A stretch of DNA of 64,000 nucleotides from Prorocentrum cordatum (Eukaryota; Sar; Dinophyceae; Prorocentrales; Prorocentraceae), in contig CAUYUJ010019100.1 in NCBI GenBank assembly GCA_963575745.1, positions 28,501 through 92,500 of the forward strand, given 5' to 3'. The position numbers and the translations under genes are program-made. Shown piece after piece: positions 31,301 to 42,217 of the stretch (its first letter is position 1; each line of letters starts with the position of its first letter). The notes beneath the pieces were generated by a model. The model made no database searches. It was not told the DNA's origin and was given only the letters and a program-made list of their open reading frames with translations.

Positions 31301-32427
31301 TCAAGGTTCTGGATGTTGTCCCGCGGATGGCTACGGTCTCTTCTTGCATGGTTCACCCACGATGCTCTTATGGCGGGGGCTTCCCGCCTTGTTGCGACAT
31401 CCGAGTCCTGCAGTTGCCGACGAGCACGTTCGAGTTTCAAGGGCTGCCTCCGCTCACGAGTCGGCGGCGCCGCTGGCTTCTTCTGTGTGGCTCGCGCGCA
31501 CTGCGGGTCGCAGTCCCCCCGGTATCTTTGAGCTGTCTCGAGGTGTCGATGTGCTTGTGTCTGGCGGTGGTACTGCCGCGTTGCAGTCTAGCGAACAGCC
31601 TCGGGATGCAGCACTCCATCTTGGATTTGATGCTCAACTTGAGGCGCCGCCACATGGTGAGCTTCCTCATGCTGATTCTGCTAATCGCCCTTCCTTCAGC
31701 AAGCGGCTCCACTGCAGGATCGAACGCAGAAACTGCACCCTCGAGTCCTTCCGCGTGATGATTCTGGTGCCCAACCGGATCCACGACAGGAGGCTGGACG
31801 TCATCGTGCTGCCCTCCAGCTTGCTGCACACACTGGCGTTCTGGATGCACCTCCGCCTGGTATCAGCCCCTGATGCTCTGCCTGATGTTGGCGGTGCTGG
31901 TGTTCTTCGGGGTAGTGCAGTCGTTCTCCCTGGCTTCACCCATGCTCCTGCACTTGACTGGGCTGTTCCTCATGCGCAATTTCTGCGACGTTCAGAGCTT
32001 GTTCATCTACACCGCTACCGTACGTCAGTTGCCGATCTTACGGCTGTCCTCGCTTGGCTGGCGATCGAGCTCCATAGGTCGATGGCTCCATCGCCTCCCA
32101 CAGCGTCCCTCGCTGTACTACGTGGCGCGAGTGGCTACGACGACGGCGCAGGAGCGCTAATTGCCACTCCGCATGTCACGTGCTTTCCCGACCACGTTTC
32201 TCATGATTTGATGAGTTTCTTGTGGCTGTGGCTGTGGGAGAACATGCTGATCTTCAAGACAGCGCTGGTCTACCTGTCAGTGATGTGGCTCATCGAAGAC
32301 ACGCTGATCTCCTTCCGAACGGCGCGGATCATGATCCCCTTCATGATGAACTACCGCCAAGTTGTCTCCTTGATGCTCCGCAAAGCGATGACCAAGGGGA
32401 TCTTCTGCATGGCTCTTCGGATGGCAA

Positions 32428-32835
32428 GTGGTTGTGGCACCGCGTTCTGATCACCAGCATGAAGAATTGTTGGGCATGCGTCCCAGGGCTCTGATGATGC
32501 ATGAGACCCTGCGGCAGGACAAACGACCGCAATATGATCACATGTGGGTGCCAGCTGGGATTGGCCGCGATTGCTCTATCCCTCTGCAGTGGGTCCCACC
32601 CTCGACTGGCGCCGTCAAGCAGGCACTTCATTGTGATGCGACAGTGGAAGAGCATGCAGAGCGCTTGCAGGCCCTCCGTGGCATGGGTTTGGTGTCGCCG
32701 TTGCCGGTCATGGCAGAAGCGGCTCTTCGCTACGACATCCAGTTGTTCGACATGCCTGTAGATGGCGCCACTCCTCGTGCTGCTGGGCCTGCCTTGGTAA
32801 CAGAGCCCGCTGATCTGCTCTTTGTTGCCGACTAG
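32428..32835 (+). CDS. Open frame of 135 codons, unrecognised
   Basis: Frame 1 reads a balanced, soluble protein (HETLRQDKRPQYDHMWVPAG, CDATVEEHAERLQALRGMG, ALRYDIQLFDMPVDGA) ending in TAG. No family recognised. It may be the 3' end of the unknown coding unit upstream; its apparent start (GTG-type) is not convincing. Confidence 0.35.
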   Translation: MVVAPRSDHQHEELLGMRPRALMMHETLRQDKRPQYDHMWVPAGIGRDCSIPLQWVPPSTGAVKQALHCDATVEEHAERLQALRGMGLVSPLPVMAEAALRYDIQLFDMPVDGATPRAAGPALVTEPADLLFVAD

Positions 32836-33110
32836 CTCGAGGTCGCCCCCAGCTTCGCGAACATCGACCAGCCGAACGAAGAGCTGGTGTACCGGGCTAC
32901 ACGGGCATCGACAACGCATGCTTCCCCGACTACGTCCTCACCGACCACGCCCTCGCCGACGGCCACGCTTCCCCGAACAGCCACGTCGACTCCTCGGACT
33001 CCGCCATCGCCACCGAGCCCGTCGTGCGATGCCCCGCGGCGGGTACGCGGGCGGAATAGGAGTGGTGCAGGGGAGCCCTCTTTCTTGGGACGCTCGCTCC
33101 CACCTACAAC

Positions 33111-33598
33111 TTGTTCTCCTCCTCCTCCTCCTCCTCCTTCTCCTCCTCCTCCTCCTCCTCCTCCTCCTCCTCCTCCTTCTCCTCTCTCCTCCTTCTCCTC
33201 TCTCCTCCTCCTCTCTCCCTCTCCTGCTCCTCCTCCTCCTCCTACCTCCTTCCTCCTCCTCCTCCTCCTCCTCCTCCTTCTCCTCCTCCTCCTCCTCCTC
33301 CTCCCCTCCTCCTCCTCCTCCTCCTTCCTCCTCCTCCCTCCTCCTCCTCCTCCTTCTCCTCTTCCTCTCCTTCTCCTCTCCTCCTCCTCCCCTCCTCCTC
33401 TCTCTCCTCTCTCCCTCCTCCCTCCTCCCCTCTTCTCCTCCTCCTCCTCCTCCTCCTCCTCCTCCTATGCCTCCTCCTCCTCTTCCCTCCTCTCCTCCCC
33501 TCCTCCCCCTCCTCCTCCTCCTCCTCCTCCTCCTCCTCCTCCTCCTCCTCCTCCTCCTCCTCCTCCTCCCCCTCCCCCTCCTCCTCCTCCTCCTCCAG
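33111..33598. repeat. (CCT)n microsatellite
   Basis: About 490 bp of CTC/CCT with C-rich interruptions, just upstream of the LINE coding region. Confidence 0.9.
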
Positions 33599-33847
33599 GT
33601 GGCTTTGGCCGTGGCCGAGGGGTCGGCCCGCTTGCCTCAGCCCCCAGCCGTCACCCGTGTTCAGCGGGCGTCGGTGAACATTCCGTTTCCCCCGCCAGAG
33701 ACCGCTCGGGCGCGATCGCCCGCGTGGCATCGGCGGGCTCGCCGAGCGCGCGCGGCCGCCCGCCTGCTCTTGAGGCAGGCACGCGCCCGCGCCGTCCTCG
33801 CAGGGCATCACGGCGAACACACTGCGGGCGGTGGTGACCGTGGCGCA

Positions 33848-34939
33848 ATGGCGCCAGGCGCTGCGGAGACCCCCCGCCCGTGGGCGACGGCCGCAGGAGG
33901 CGCTGACGGAGCTGCGGATCGCCAGTGGGCGTGCGTCGCGACGAGGCTCTGCGGCTTCAAGACCAACTTCGCATCGAGGTCGACGTGCTGGAAGTGTGGG
34001 CGAGACTGGCAGGGACGCAAGCCTGCGGGATCGGATGCACCTGCACGCACGCGGTCGGCCTCTGCTGCGGCTGATCGCCGTCGCCGTCGGGATCGTGACA
34101 CTGATGACGGAGAGCGGGCGGAGCGGGCTAGGGACCAGCTGGAGGAGTCCCAGGCCGTGGCCCGAGCCCGCAAGGGGCTCGCCGCCCTCCGTCGCCTCAA
34201 GTACGACGATGATCACCCGCTGGTCGTCGCAGCCGCTCGGGAGCTCCAGTTCCTGGAGGCCGAGGAGCGGAAGACGCGCCCGCCAGAGGATGTGCTGCGT
34301 AGCGCCCAGGATCGCCTCGCCATCAAGTCGAAGGAGAAGCTTGACGTGGACAAGCAGCTGGCTGAGGCGGAGGAGCGCGTCGCTACCTTGCGCCAGAAGG
34401 CCAGCGCCTTGGCGGACGACGTGGAGGAGCCGCAGAAGGAGGTCATGGAGGCGAGGAAGGCCGTCACCATCGCCACGGCAGGGTACCAGGGCATGGACCT
34501 CGTGGCGGTGGCGACCAACCTGCTCAACCTCCAGACGCTCATCAACAACGCGGAGGGCTCGGTGGCGTCGGGCCAGGGCTTGCAGCTGCTGCAGTCGATC
34601 CACGCCGAGGTGCAGGCCATGGGGGTGGCCTTCCCAGCATCGCGGGCCGCGGCATTGGCAGCAGACGCCGCGGCATCGGGCCCTCCTCCGCCGAGCAGCA
34701 ATCAGGCTGCTCAGGCGCCACAGCTGGGTGGTCCTGCGGCCACAGCTGAGGCAGCGCCGCAGGCGTCGGGGGCCCCCGCCGCGGCTCTGCCGCCCGCGAG
34801 GAACGACGTGGTCATGGGCAGTGCGCCCCCAGCGGCGGCCACGGTGTTTCGCACTCTCCCTAGCGCCCCTGGGGGAGGACTCGGGGCAGCCGCTGCCAGT
34901 GCAGGCCCACCGCAGCCTGAGCTCGCGCAGGTGGGCTAG
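33848..34939 (+). CDS. LINE ORF1-like protein (zinc finger, coiled coil)
   Basis: 363-residue reading from ATG 33848 (the first Met downstream of the microsatellite that precedes all recognisable domains) to TAG 34939. Near residues 34-60 there is a Cys4 finger resembling RanBP2 type (RQWACVATRLC ... CWKCGR), expected to bind RNA or protein. A basic Arg-rich stretch and then a long charged helical segment (about residues 100-215; AEAEERVATLRQKASALAD) predict a coiled coil, and a Pro/Ala-rich tail follows. ORF1 proteins of LINEs coat the element RNA. The endonuclease frame overlaps the 3' end in +1; a one-base change in the G5 run at 34871-34875 would fuse the two into one polyprotein, so ORF1 may be its N-terminal part. 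Confidence 0.7.
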   Translation: MAPGAAETPRPWATAAGGADGAADRQWACVATRLCGFKTNFASRSTCWKCGRDWQGRKPAGSDAPARTRSASAAADRRRRRDRDTDDGERAERARDQLEESQAVARARKGLAALRRLKYDDDHPLVVAAARELQFLEAEERKTRPPEDVLRSAQDRLAIKSKEKLDVDKQLAEAEERVATLRQKASALADDVEEPQKEVMEARKAVTIATAGYQGMDLVAVATNLLNLQTLINNAEGSVASGQGLQLLQSIHAEVQAMGVAFPASRAAALAADAAASGPPPPSSNQAAQAPQLGGPAATAEAAPQASGAPAAALPPARNDVVMGSAPPAAATVFRTLPSAPGGGLGAAAASAGPPQPELAQVG

Positions 34940-35798
34940 GCATCGTGCGCCGAGGAGGGCGCGCAAGAAGCAGATCACGCTCGCCTCATTCAACGGCTCC
35001 TGCTGGCTCAGCTGTCGGCAGTTCCTGGAGCAGAGCACTGAGGGCGTCATGGTCGTAGCGGCCCAGGAGTTGCGTGTGGATGCTGGGGATCTGCAGGCAG
35101 CGACGAGTTGGGCTTCGCGTCATGGCTGGAAGGCATATATTTCGGCGTGCCGTCGGTTGGAGTCGGGCAAGCCTAGTGCGGGAGTTGGTTTGTTCATCCG
35201 TGATTTCGTAGCGACACGTATGTTGAAGATGCCCGACGGCACGCAGAGTTTTGAAGTTGTACCAGCGTGGAGCGTGGCAGTTCATGCAGATCTTGGATTA
35301 CCTGGGGGAGTGATTCTCGGCTCTATGTATGTAGAATCCGTGCCAGATCATGCGTGCCTGTCTCGCAATTTTCAGAAGCTGGCGCGCCTTGGGGAGGCGC
35401 TCAGGTATTATGCCAGTCCGTTTCTCATTGCAGGAGATTGGAACACCACGGCTAGCGAGCTCGAGGTAACAGGCCTCCTCGACATCTTCCCTGCCCAGTG
35501 TGTGGTGCCTAGCGGTGAGGGCACATGTCGCTCGCCGCAGGGGAATTATCGTGCTATCGATTTCTGGCTTGCCAGTCCTTCTCTCGCGAAGGCCTGTCTG
35601 GACCCACGCTGTGCCTCAGACTGGGCGGCCAGACCCCACTTCCCCATCCTGCTCGATCTCTCGGCCCATCCTCGGGAGATGCAACAGCTTTGCTTTCAGG
35701 GTCCCAAGGCCTTCCCCAGGCTCCCTCCCGAGTTTGCGGGATGTCACCCTTTGGAGGGCCCCCCCAGAGCCCCAGCCGTCTTTGGATGTCTTAGCTGA
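34940..35798 (+). CDS. LINE endonuclease domain (EEP/APE type)
   Basis: Plus frame 3. The exo-endonuclease-phosphatase fold motifs occur in order: ITLASFNGSCW (about 34975-35006), VVAAQEL (about 35050-35070), GVGLFIRDF (about 35179-35205), FLIAGDWNT (about 35424-35450), RAIDFWLAS (about 35550-35576) and RPHFPILLDL (about 35631-35660, the SDH-like end). The enzyme nicks target DNA for target-primed reverse transcription. The frame stops at 35798, but the RT frame takes over after a C7 run at 35759-35765; one C fewer would join them. The frame is open upstream to about 33831, but that part overlaps ORF1 and is probably not translated. Confidence 0.85.
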
Positions 35799-38700
35799 GG
35801 ATTCTGCTCTTGGGGTGCCCTCCGACACGAGTCAGCTTGCTCCTAGGTTGGATGCGTTGTGCGGTTCCTTCTGTTCCATGGTGGAAGCTGATTTGTGTCA
35901 TATTTATCAAGTGAATGACAAGGAGCGATACCTGGGGAGGTCTGAGGGCCCTAGGTATGTTTGGCGACCCGTGGGAGGATTGCCCACCCACGGGAAGCCT
36001 GCTAGTGTGCCTGAGGCTAGGTTGTTTAGGGACATCGGTCAAGCCATAGCTGATTATGCCGTGGCCTTGGATAGGCCCCAGGGGATCGGACTTCGGGCTC
36101 AGAGGCTCCATCGGGTTTTGAAAGCGGGACGCATTCGCGATGTGTGCTCCGAGCGTGGCCTCGAGCTGTTTCTGGGCTTACCGTTCCTACCCGATGCGGC
36201 TGCTGCTTGCCCCTTGTCCGTAGCTATCGGCTCAAATGATTGCCGCGCGCACTCTTCCTCACTCCTCTTGGCGGCGTCAGAAGCCGTGCATGCTCATGCC
36301 GAGTCGTTGGAGAGGGCAGCTGCGGATGCCAGGCGCAAGGCTTTCTTCAAGTGGGCCAGGGGCGCGCTGATCACCTCGCCCACGCAGGTCTTCAACTACA
36401 CGAAGTTGCGGGGCTGGACTCACTCAGAGTTGGACGCCAGTACGACGGTCCAACCCTCACCTCGCTCGCGGTCACAGGCTCAGGAGGTCGCTGACGGGCA
36501 GATGGACATGTGGTGCGGCATCTGGCAGGGCACGGCCGTGGGCTCGTCGGCGCCAAGTGCTGGAGGGGCGGACCCTGAGTTCGATGTTGGACATCTTTTG
36601 CCAGCCGATTCCGATGGAGGGGAATTGGCTGCACTGCTTCTAGATTTGCCATCTGACCACCTTTCGGTGCCGAAGGTGGCTGACGTCAGGCGCGCTGCGC
36701 GGAGTTTTCCTTGGCGCACGGGTACTGGCCCCGATAAGTTGTCTCCTCGGGCGATCTCGCTACTGGGTGACGAGGCTTTGGCGTTTCTTGTTTACCTGAT
36801 GTGGGCCATCGAGACGTGGCATCGGTGGCCTACGCAGATGATGATGGCGCACATTGTACTCCTCAGCAAGGAGGGCGAAGGCTTTCGCCCGATAGCGCTC
36901 CTGCCCTCGGTCTACCGTGTGTGGACCAAGCTGAGGCTGGTGTACGTGCGGCGCTGGGCACGGGATCACGCGCGCCCCTACTTCGCCATGGGAGTGAAGA
37001 AGTGCACAGTCGATGTGGCGGCGAGGCTGCTGGTGCGACTAGAGGCAGCCACCCGTCACCCTGATCTAGCAGTGGTCACGGCACTGGTGGATATCAACAA
37101 GTGTTTCGATCGAGCACCGTGGCGTAAGCTCGTTGTGGCTGCTCAGCGCTACGGCTTCCCGACGACGATCCTTCGCATGGCTCTGCTCATGTACCACGCA
37201 CCTCGTCGGCTGTCGTGGGCAGGGACCTTTTCATACGCCGCGACGGTGCTTCAAGGCGTGCTGCCTGGCTGCACGGACGCGATGTTTTTCTTGCAGCTGC
37301 TGTTCCTGGAGCCTCTGGATGCGTTCATGGAGGAGACGGCTCGGCTGCCTCGTAGTCTAGACGTCTACGCGGATGACCTCACGCTGCAGATTGTCATGAA
37401 GCGTGTGGACATCATTCGGGCCTCGACGGAGACGCTGGCGCTGCTGGCGGACACGCTGCGAGAGCTGGAGCTGCCGATCGCAGTGAGCAAGGCCAAGGTG
37501 ATGGCCACGGACATGCCGTTAGCCACCGAAGTCGCCCGTCGCGTCCAGAAGCATGGCTTCAAACCCGTATCCGTTCTCAAGGTGCTGGGCATGGAGGTCG
37601 CTAGTGGCAGGAGGCTGCGCTACGGTGTAGTCGGGAAGCGAGTGCGTCAGGTGACGGCGCGCATGCCACGTTTTCGGCGCCTGCGCGGGCTCAGGACGAA
37701 GGAGTACAGGCAGATCACCTCTCCGTCCCTAGGGCCTGGCATGACGTACGGGCTGCAGGTTACCAGCGCGCCGCCGCACTTAGTGAAGCGCATGACGGCC
37801 CGTGTGCGGGAAGGATTGGCCAAGACGCCTGCTGCGTCTTCGACGTGGGTGGCTTCGCGGCTAGAGCCCTCCTGGAGGCAGCACCCTGATTGCATAGCTG
37901 TGACGGGCCCTGTCCGCACATGGGCGCGCATGGTGGCGGCTCGCTCGGTCCCCCTAGAGGTGCTTCAGGACGCCTGGCAGCTCCAGACGCCACGAGTGTT
38001 GCTGGCCAAGGAGCCGTGGAAGATGGTTGCGGGCCCTGCTGGTGCGCTGGCACTGCAGCTGCGCAGACTTGGATGGACAGCATCGTCGGCACACCTATGG
38101 CGCACGAGGCGTGGCATCGCGCTCGACCTGACCGAGGCCTCGCCGACCTGGGTGCACACCTTAGCGCTGCGGGACTATGAGCTTGATGGCTGGCGGCAAT
38201 GGGCTCAGCGGGAGGAGCAGGCGCCTGGGGATCCTGCTCGCCGCGTCCCCAGAGCCCCCGATGGCTACTGGGTCGAGCCGATCCGTGCCCTTTTTGCAGA
38301 TGCCAAGGAGCGTGCTAAGTGGAAACTGTCGCCTTTGGCCATGGCAGCCCTACGATCCACCATGATTGGTGGCCAGTGGTCGCAGCAACGCCTGTGGCAG
38401 CATGGCTACTCTTTGTTTCAGGAATGTCAGGCCTGTGGTGCGGTGCCAGGTTGTCTGCACCACCGATTTTATCGTTGCCCTCAGGGCGAAGAGGCACGCG
38501 TCGAGGCCTTAGAGGCCCCTCACTTGGAGCGGGCCCGTCACGCCCCGACGCAATGCCCCTTCTTCCAACGATGTCTCTTTCCTAGGGCTTGGCTTCCTGA
38601 GCTGCGACCCCCTTGTATGTCTGAGTGCTGGGGGTGTGAGCTTAGGGTCTTAGGCCCTCTAGATGTCACTGGCACTGTTTTTACGGATGGATCAGGCCGC

Positions 38701-39567
38701 GTCCTCCCTTTTTGGCCCGAATCGGCCCGTGCGGGCTGGGGTTTTGCTGTCATGGACGGGGCCTCGCTAAAAGGCCAGGCGTTTGGCCCTCTGCCTGGGC
38801 ACGAGCAAAGCGTCCCTCGGGCCGGGTTGTTTGCGATTCTGAAAGTGCTGCAGGTTGGCAGGGCCCCTCTCGACATTAAGTCCGATCATCTGCCTGCCAT
38901 TGAGGGCATTAACCTCCGTGGCCGAGAATGGTGCTTGGATGTTTCGCGGCAGAACCTCGATATTTGGCGCCAGGTCTGGCGCGCGATAGATGACCACGGC
39001 GGTCTGCAGGAGGGCGTGCTGTCTTTCTCGTGGGTTAAATCTCATCAGACGGATTGGTCAGTTGAGAGGGTTGGCAATGACTTTGCTGACCAGGCTGCAC
39101 GCAAAGGGATGGAGACTCATGCGCTGTCTGAAAATATTGAGAACGGGCATGATGCTTCCCTCCTCCTCCTCCGACAGGTCTCGTGCTGGGTTGCTCAGTC
39201 CCAGGAGGCCTTGGCGCTCGGAGCGGTCGCCCCTGACCGCACCGAGACGCCGCTGAGGCGTAGGCATCTGAAGCCCCCTCGCCTCCGCCGCCGTCCTCCT
39301 CCCCCTCCTCCTGCCCTTTGTCATCGGCCCGTGGAGATCAGAGGTCGCTGGAGGTGCTCGCTCTGCCTGGCCTCGGCCCGCTCTGAGAGAGACAGGCGCA
39401 GATTGAGCCGCACGATGTGCGGCACCGTGCGCGCGCAGGCACGCCCCGTGCCTGCTGGCGCTACGGTGCTGCCGCCGCCGTCGTCGCCGTCGGGGAGTCG
39501 GGACGGGGGTGGGGGGGGGGGTGCAAGAGATCCCGTGAGAGCGAGCCTGAGTCCGATCTCCCCTTGA
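35767..39567 (+). CDS. LINE reverse transcriptase and RNase H
   Basis: Plus frame 1, about 1,267 codons. RT motifs: FRPIALLPSVYRVW (about 36883-36925), ALVDINKCFDRAPW (about 37082-37123, first catalytic Asp), GVLPGCTDAMFFLQLLF (about 37258-37308) and VYADD (37363-37377, catalytic Asp pair). RNase H: FTDGSGR (about 38679-38700), AGLFAILKVL (acidic Glu position replaced in this stretch), SDHLPAIEG (about 38881-38907), SWVKSH (about 39028-39047) and GNDFADQAARKG (about 39073-39108). A C-terminal Cys pair motif (RWRCSLC) follows. The combination with an APE-type endonuclease places it among RNase H-bearing LINEs (I/R1/Tad-like). Reading before about 35767 in this frame is a shadow of the endonuclease. 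No internal stop. Confidence 0.92.
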   Translation, partial: EPQPSLDVLAEDSALGVPSDTSQLAPRLDALCGSFCSMVEADLCHIYQVNDKERYLGRSEGPRYVWRPVGGLPTHGKPASVPEARLFRDIGQAIADYAVALDRPQGIGLRAQRLHRVLKAGRIRDVCSERGLELFLGLPFLPDAAAACPLSVAIGSNDCRAHSSSLLLAASEAVHAHAESLERAAADARRKAFFKWARGALITSPTQVFNYTKLRGWTHSELDASTTVQPSPRSRSQAQEVADGQMDMWCGIWQGTAVGSSAPSAGGADPEFDVGHLLPADSDGGELAALLLDLPSDHLSVPKVADVRRAARSFPWRTGTGPDKLSPRAISLLGDEALAFLVYLMWAIETWHRWPTQMMMAHIVLLSKEGEGFRPIALLPSVYRVWTKLRLVYVRRWARDHARPYFAMGVKKCTVDVAARLLVRLEAATRHPDLAVVTALVDINKCFDRAPWRKLVVAAQRYGFPTTILRMALLMYHAPRRLSWAGTFSYAATVLQGVLPGCTDAMFFLQLLFLEPLDAFMEETARLPRSLDVYADDLTLQIVMKRVDIIRASTETLALLADTLRELELPIAVSKAKVMATDMPLATEVARRVQKHGFKPVSVLKVLGMEVASGRRLRYGVVGKRVRQVTARMPRFRRLRGLRTKEYRQITSPSLGPGMTYGLQVTSAPPHLVKRMTARVREGLAKTPAASSTWVASRLEPSWRQHPDCIAVTGPVRTWARMVAARSVPLEVLQDAWQLQTPRVLLAKEPWKMVAGPAGALALQLRRLGWTASSAHLWRTRRGIALDLTEASPTWVHTLALRDYELDGWRQWAQREEQAPGDPARRVPRAPDGYWVEPIRALFADAKERAKWKLSPLAMAALRSTMIGGQWSQQRLWQHGYSLFQECQACGAVPGCLHHRFYRCPQGEEARVEALEAPHLERARHAPTQCPFFQRCLFPRAWLPELRPPCMSECWGCELRVLGPLDVTGTVFTDGSGRVLPFWPESARAGWGFAVMDGASLKGQAFGPLPGHEQSVPRAGLFAILKVLQVGRAPLDIKSDHLPAIEGINLRGREWCLDVSRQNLDIWRQVWRAIDDHGGLQEGVLSFSWVKSHQTDWSVERVGNDFADQAARKGMETHALSENIENGHDASLLLLRQVSCWVAQSQEALALGAVAPDRTETPLRRRHLKPPRLRRRPPPPPPALCHRPVEIRGRWRCSLCLASARSERDRRRLSRTMCGTVRAQARPVPAGATVLPPPSSPSGSRDGGGGGGARDPVRASLSPISP

Positions 39568-40157
39568 GATGCGTGCGCATCAGGCTGTGTGACTCGGACG
39601 ACAGGCGTCCGCCAATTCGCCCGAGGGAGGAGGAGGAGGGGGAGGGGGTGGAAGCGGCCCTGGACGGGACCGTGCCCCCCTCTCGCTCGGTCCACCCGCG
39701 TGTTCGTTTCGACCTCGACTCGCCTCCGTCGCTCGACGTGACGGTGGAGCGTCTCACCCAGGACGGTGTGCTGTCTCAGGAGGTTGAGCCTCCCGCGAAG
39801 AGGCCGTGCACCCTCGGTCCCAAGGCTCCCCCGTCGCCCGCGGGTCCTGGGAGTGGTGGGCCTCTGGAGCTCTCAGACCGTGCCCCCATTTCTCGTATGA
39901 GGGGCCATGAGATCTTTTTGTCGGGTAATTTGGCTGCATGCCGTAGGTGCGGCTCGTCTTGCGAGGGGGGGGAGTCAGTCTCAGCTGTTTGGGGTTTGTC
40001 GCCCCGAGCTGTTGGAGCGGACCCCCTCCCGTAGATATAAGCGAGACCGCATCTTTGACAAGCTCCTGCATCCGCGGGTGCCGCGTCTCCGTATAGCCAC
40101 CCCTGCTCCTCTCAAATTCTCAGATGATGCTTGTGCGCGGCTCGGGCTTATCTAGGC
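39522..40157 (+). CDS. C-terminal tail of the LINE polyprotein, frame-shifted
   Basis: After the G11 run (39511-39521) coding character moves to frame 3 (CKRSRESEPESDLPLRC ... HEIFLSGNLAACRRCGSSC, a zinc-knuckle-like Cys pair). After a G8 run (39965-39972) it moves to frame 1 (QLFGVCRPELLERTPSRRYK ... ARLGLI) and ends at the TAG at 40153-40155. Both shifts are explained by single-base length changes in the G runs. Followed by about 170 bp of probable 3' UTR before the CCT/CAT repeats. Confidence 0.6.
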
Positions 40158-40339
40158 CCTTCTGGCAACAATTACTTGTGAGTTCTGCGCCGTCGGCCAG
40201 GTGCTGGCCGAGATGGGGTCTCTTGTATCCCTGGGTCGTAAGCCCTCGTCGTCGGTCTCTGCTGATTGAGAGTTGTGCTTCTCTCCTTTTCCATCGCTCT
40301 GCTCCATCCGTCACCCGAACTCGGCGCGCTCTTCTATCT

Positions 40340-41380
40340 GGGTCCGTCCTCCTCCTCCTCCTCCTCCTCCTGTTTATCGTCCGCATCCTCATCGTCATCA
40401 TCAGCATCAGCATCCGCATCCTCAGTATTATCATCAGCAGCAGCATCAGCAGCATCAGCATGCTCAACATCATCATCATCAGCATCATCATCACCATCAT
40501 CACCACCATCAGCATCAACAACATCATCATCAGCCGCAGCAGCATCATCATCACCATCAGCAGCAGCAGCCGCAGACGCATCATCATCACCATCAGCATC
40601 AGCAGCATCATCAGTAGCATCAGCATCCTCAGCATTATCGTCAGCATCATCAACATCAGCTAAAGCAGCATCGCCTTCATCAGCGACAGCATTAGCATCA
40701 GCATCATCATCAGCATCAAAGGCAGCAGTATCAGCATCAGCAGCAAAACCATCATCAGCATCATCATCATCCTCAGCATCAGCGTCATCATCATCAGCAG
40801 TATCATCAGCAGCATCATCCTCGTCATCCTCATCAGCCGCAACAGCATCATCGTCAGCACCGGCAGCAGCAAGCATCAGCATCATCAGCATCAGCATTAG
40901 CATTAGCATCATGATCAGCATCATCATCAGCATCATCAGCATCATCGTCAGCATCCGACTCCTCATCCTTCGCATCCTAGACTCTTCATCATCCTGCGCC
41001 TCCTCCTCATCCGCTTATCCTCATCCGCCTCCCCCTCCTCCCCCGCCCCCCACCCCCTCCCCCCCCCACCAGTCCTCTTCCTCCTCCTCCTCCTCCTCCT
41101 CCTCCTCCTCCTCCTCCTTCTCCTCCTCCCCATCCTCCTTCGCCTCTTCAGCCTCCTCCTCCTCATCTTCCTCATCATCATCCTCCTCATCCTCCTCCTC
41201 CCTCTTCCTCCTCATCCTCCTCTGTGATCTCTTCATCCTCCTCATACTGCTCATTATCCTGCTCCGACTCCCCCTCTTCCGCCTTTTCCGTGTCCTGCTC
41301 CACCTCCTTCTCAGCCTCATCCGCCTCCTCGTCCTCCGCCTCCTCCTCCTCAGCATCATCATCAGCGGCAGCAGCATAAG

Positions 41381-41427
<47 letters not shown>

Positions 41428-41517
41428 GCATCATCATCATCGTCAGCATCATCATCATCAGCAGCATCACCCTCATCACCATCACCATCACCATCATCAC
41501 CACCATCAGCAGCATAG

Positions 41518-41565
<48 letters not shown>

Positions 41566-41608
41566 GCATCAGCATCATCATCATCATCATCATCATCAGC
41601 ATCATCAG

Positions 41609-41645
<37 letters not shown>

Positions 41646-42168
41646 GTCAGCAGCATCATCATCATCGGCATCAGCAGCAGCATCATCACCATCATCAGCA
41701 TCATCAGCATCATCACCAGCAGCAGCAACATGATCAGCATCATCATCAGCATCATAAGCATCATCAGCATCATCAGCATCGTCAGCAGTATCAACAACAT
41801 CATCGTCAACATCAATGCAGCCGCATCATCATAAGCATCATTTGCATCATCAGCAGTATCAACGACCTCAGCATCATCATCATCATCATCATCATCAGCA
41901 ACAGCATCATCAGCATCAGCATCATCACCATCACCATCAGCATCATCATCACCATCAGCAGCATCGTCCTCATCATCATCATCGGCATCAGCAGCAGCAG
42001 CATAACCATCATCAGCATAATCAGCACCATCACCAGCAGCAGCATCATCAGCATCATCAGCGTCATCAGCACCATCATCATCAGCATCGGCATCATCATC
42101 ATCATCGTCATCATCAGCATCATCATCAACAACAGCATCACCATTATCAGCATCATCATCAGCGTCAG

Positions 42169-42217
<49 letters not shown>

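Larger units (their letters stand above)
30282..33110 (+). other. 2.8 kb of unrecognised, frame-switching open frames
   Basis: Microsatellite-free DNA following the leader relict. Protein-like reading jumps between the three plus frames (for example frame 3 at 31560-31690, frame 2 at 31700-31860, frame 3 at 31870-32210, frame 1 from 32430), as in a decayed coding sequence. I recognise no domain. It may be the retroposed body of the trans-spliced transcript or the 5' part of the LINE beginning at 33848. It contains the I element at 31127-31300. Confidence 0.4.

Noticed and set aside
33242-35050. A 600-codon minus-strand open frame
   Set aside because: It is the antisense shadow of the LINE ORF1, endonuclease and CCT tract; the plus strand carries the recognisable motifs.
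35500-35766. N-terminal part of the RT open frame
   Set aside because: It overlaps the endonuclease, which is clearly coding in another frame; RT-side sequence starts after the C7 run.
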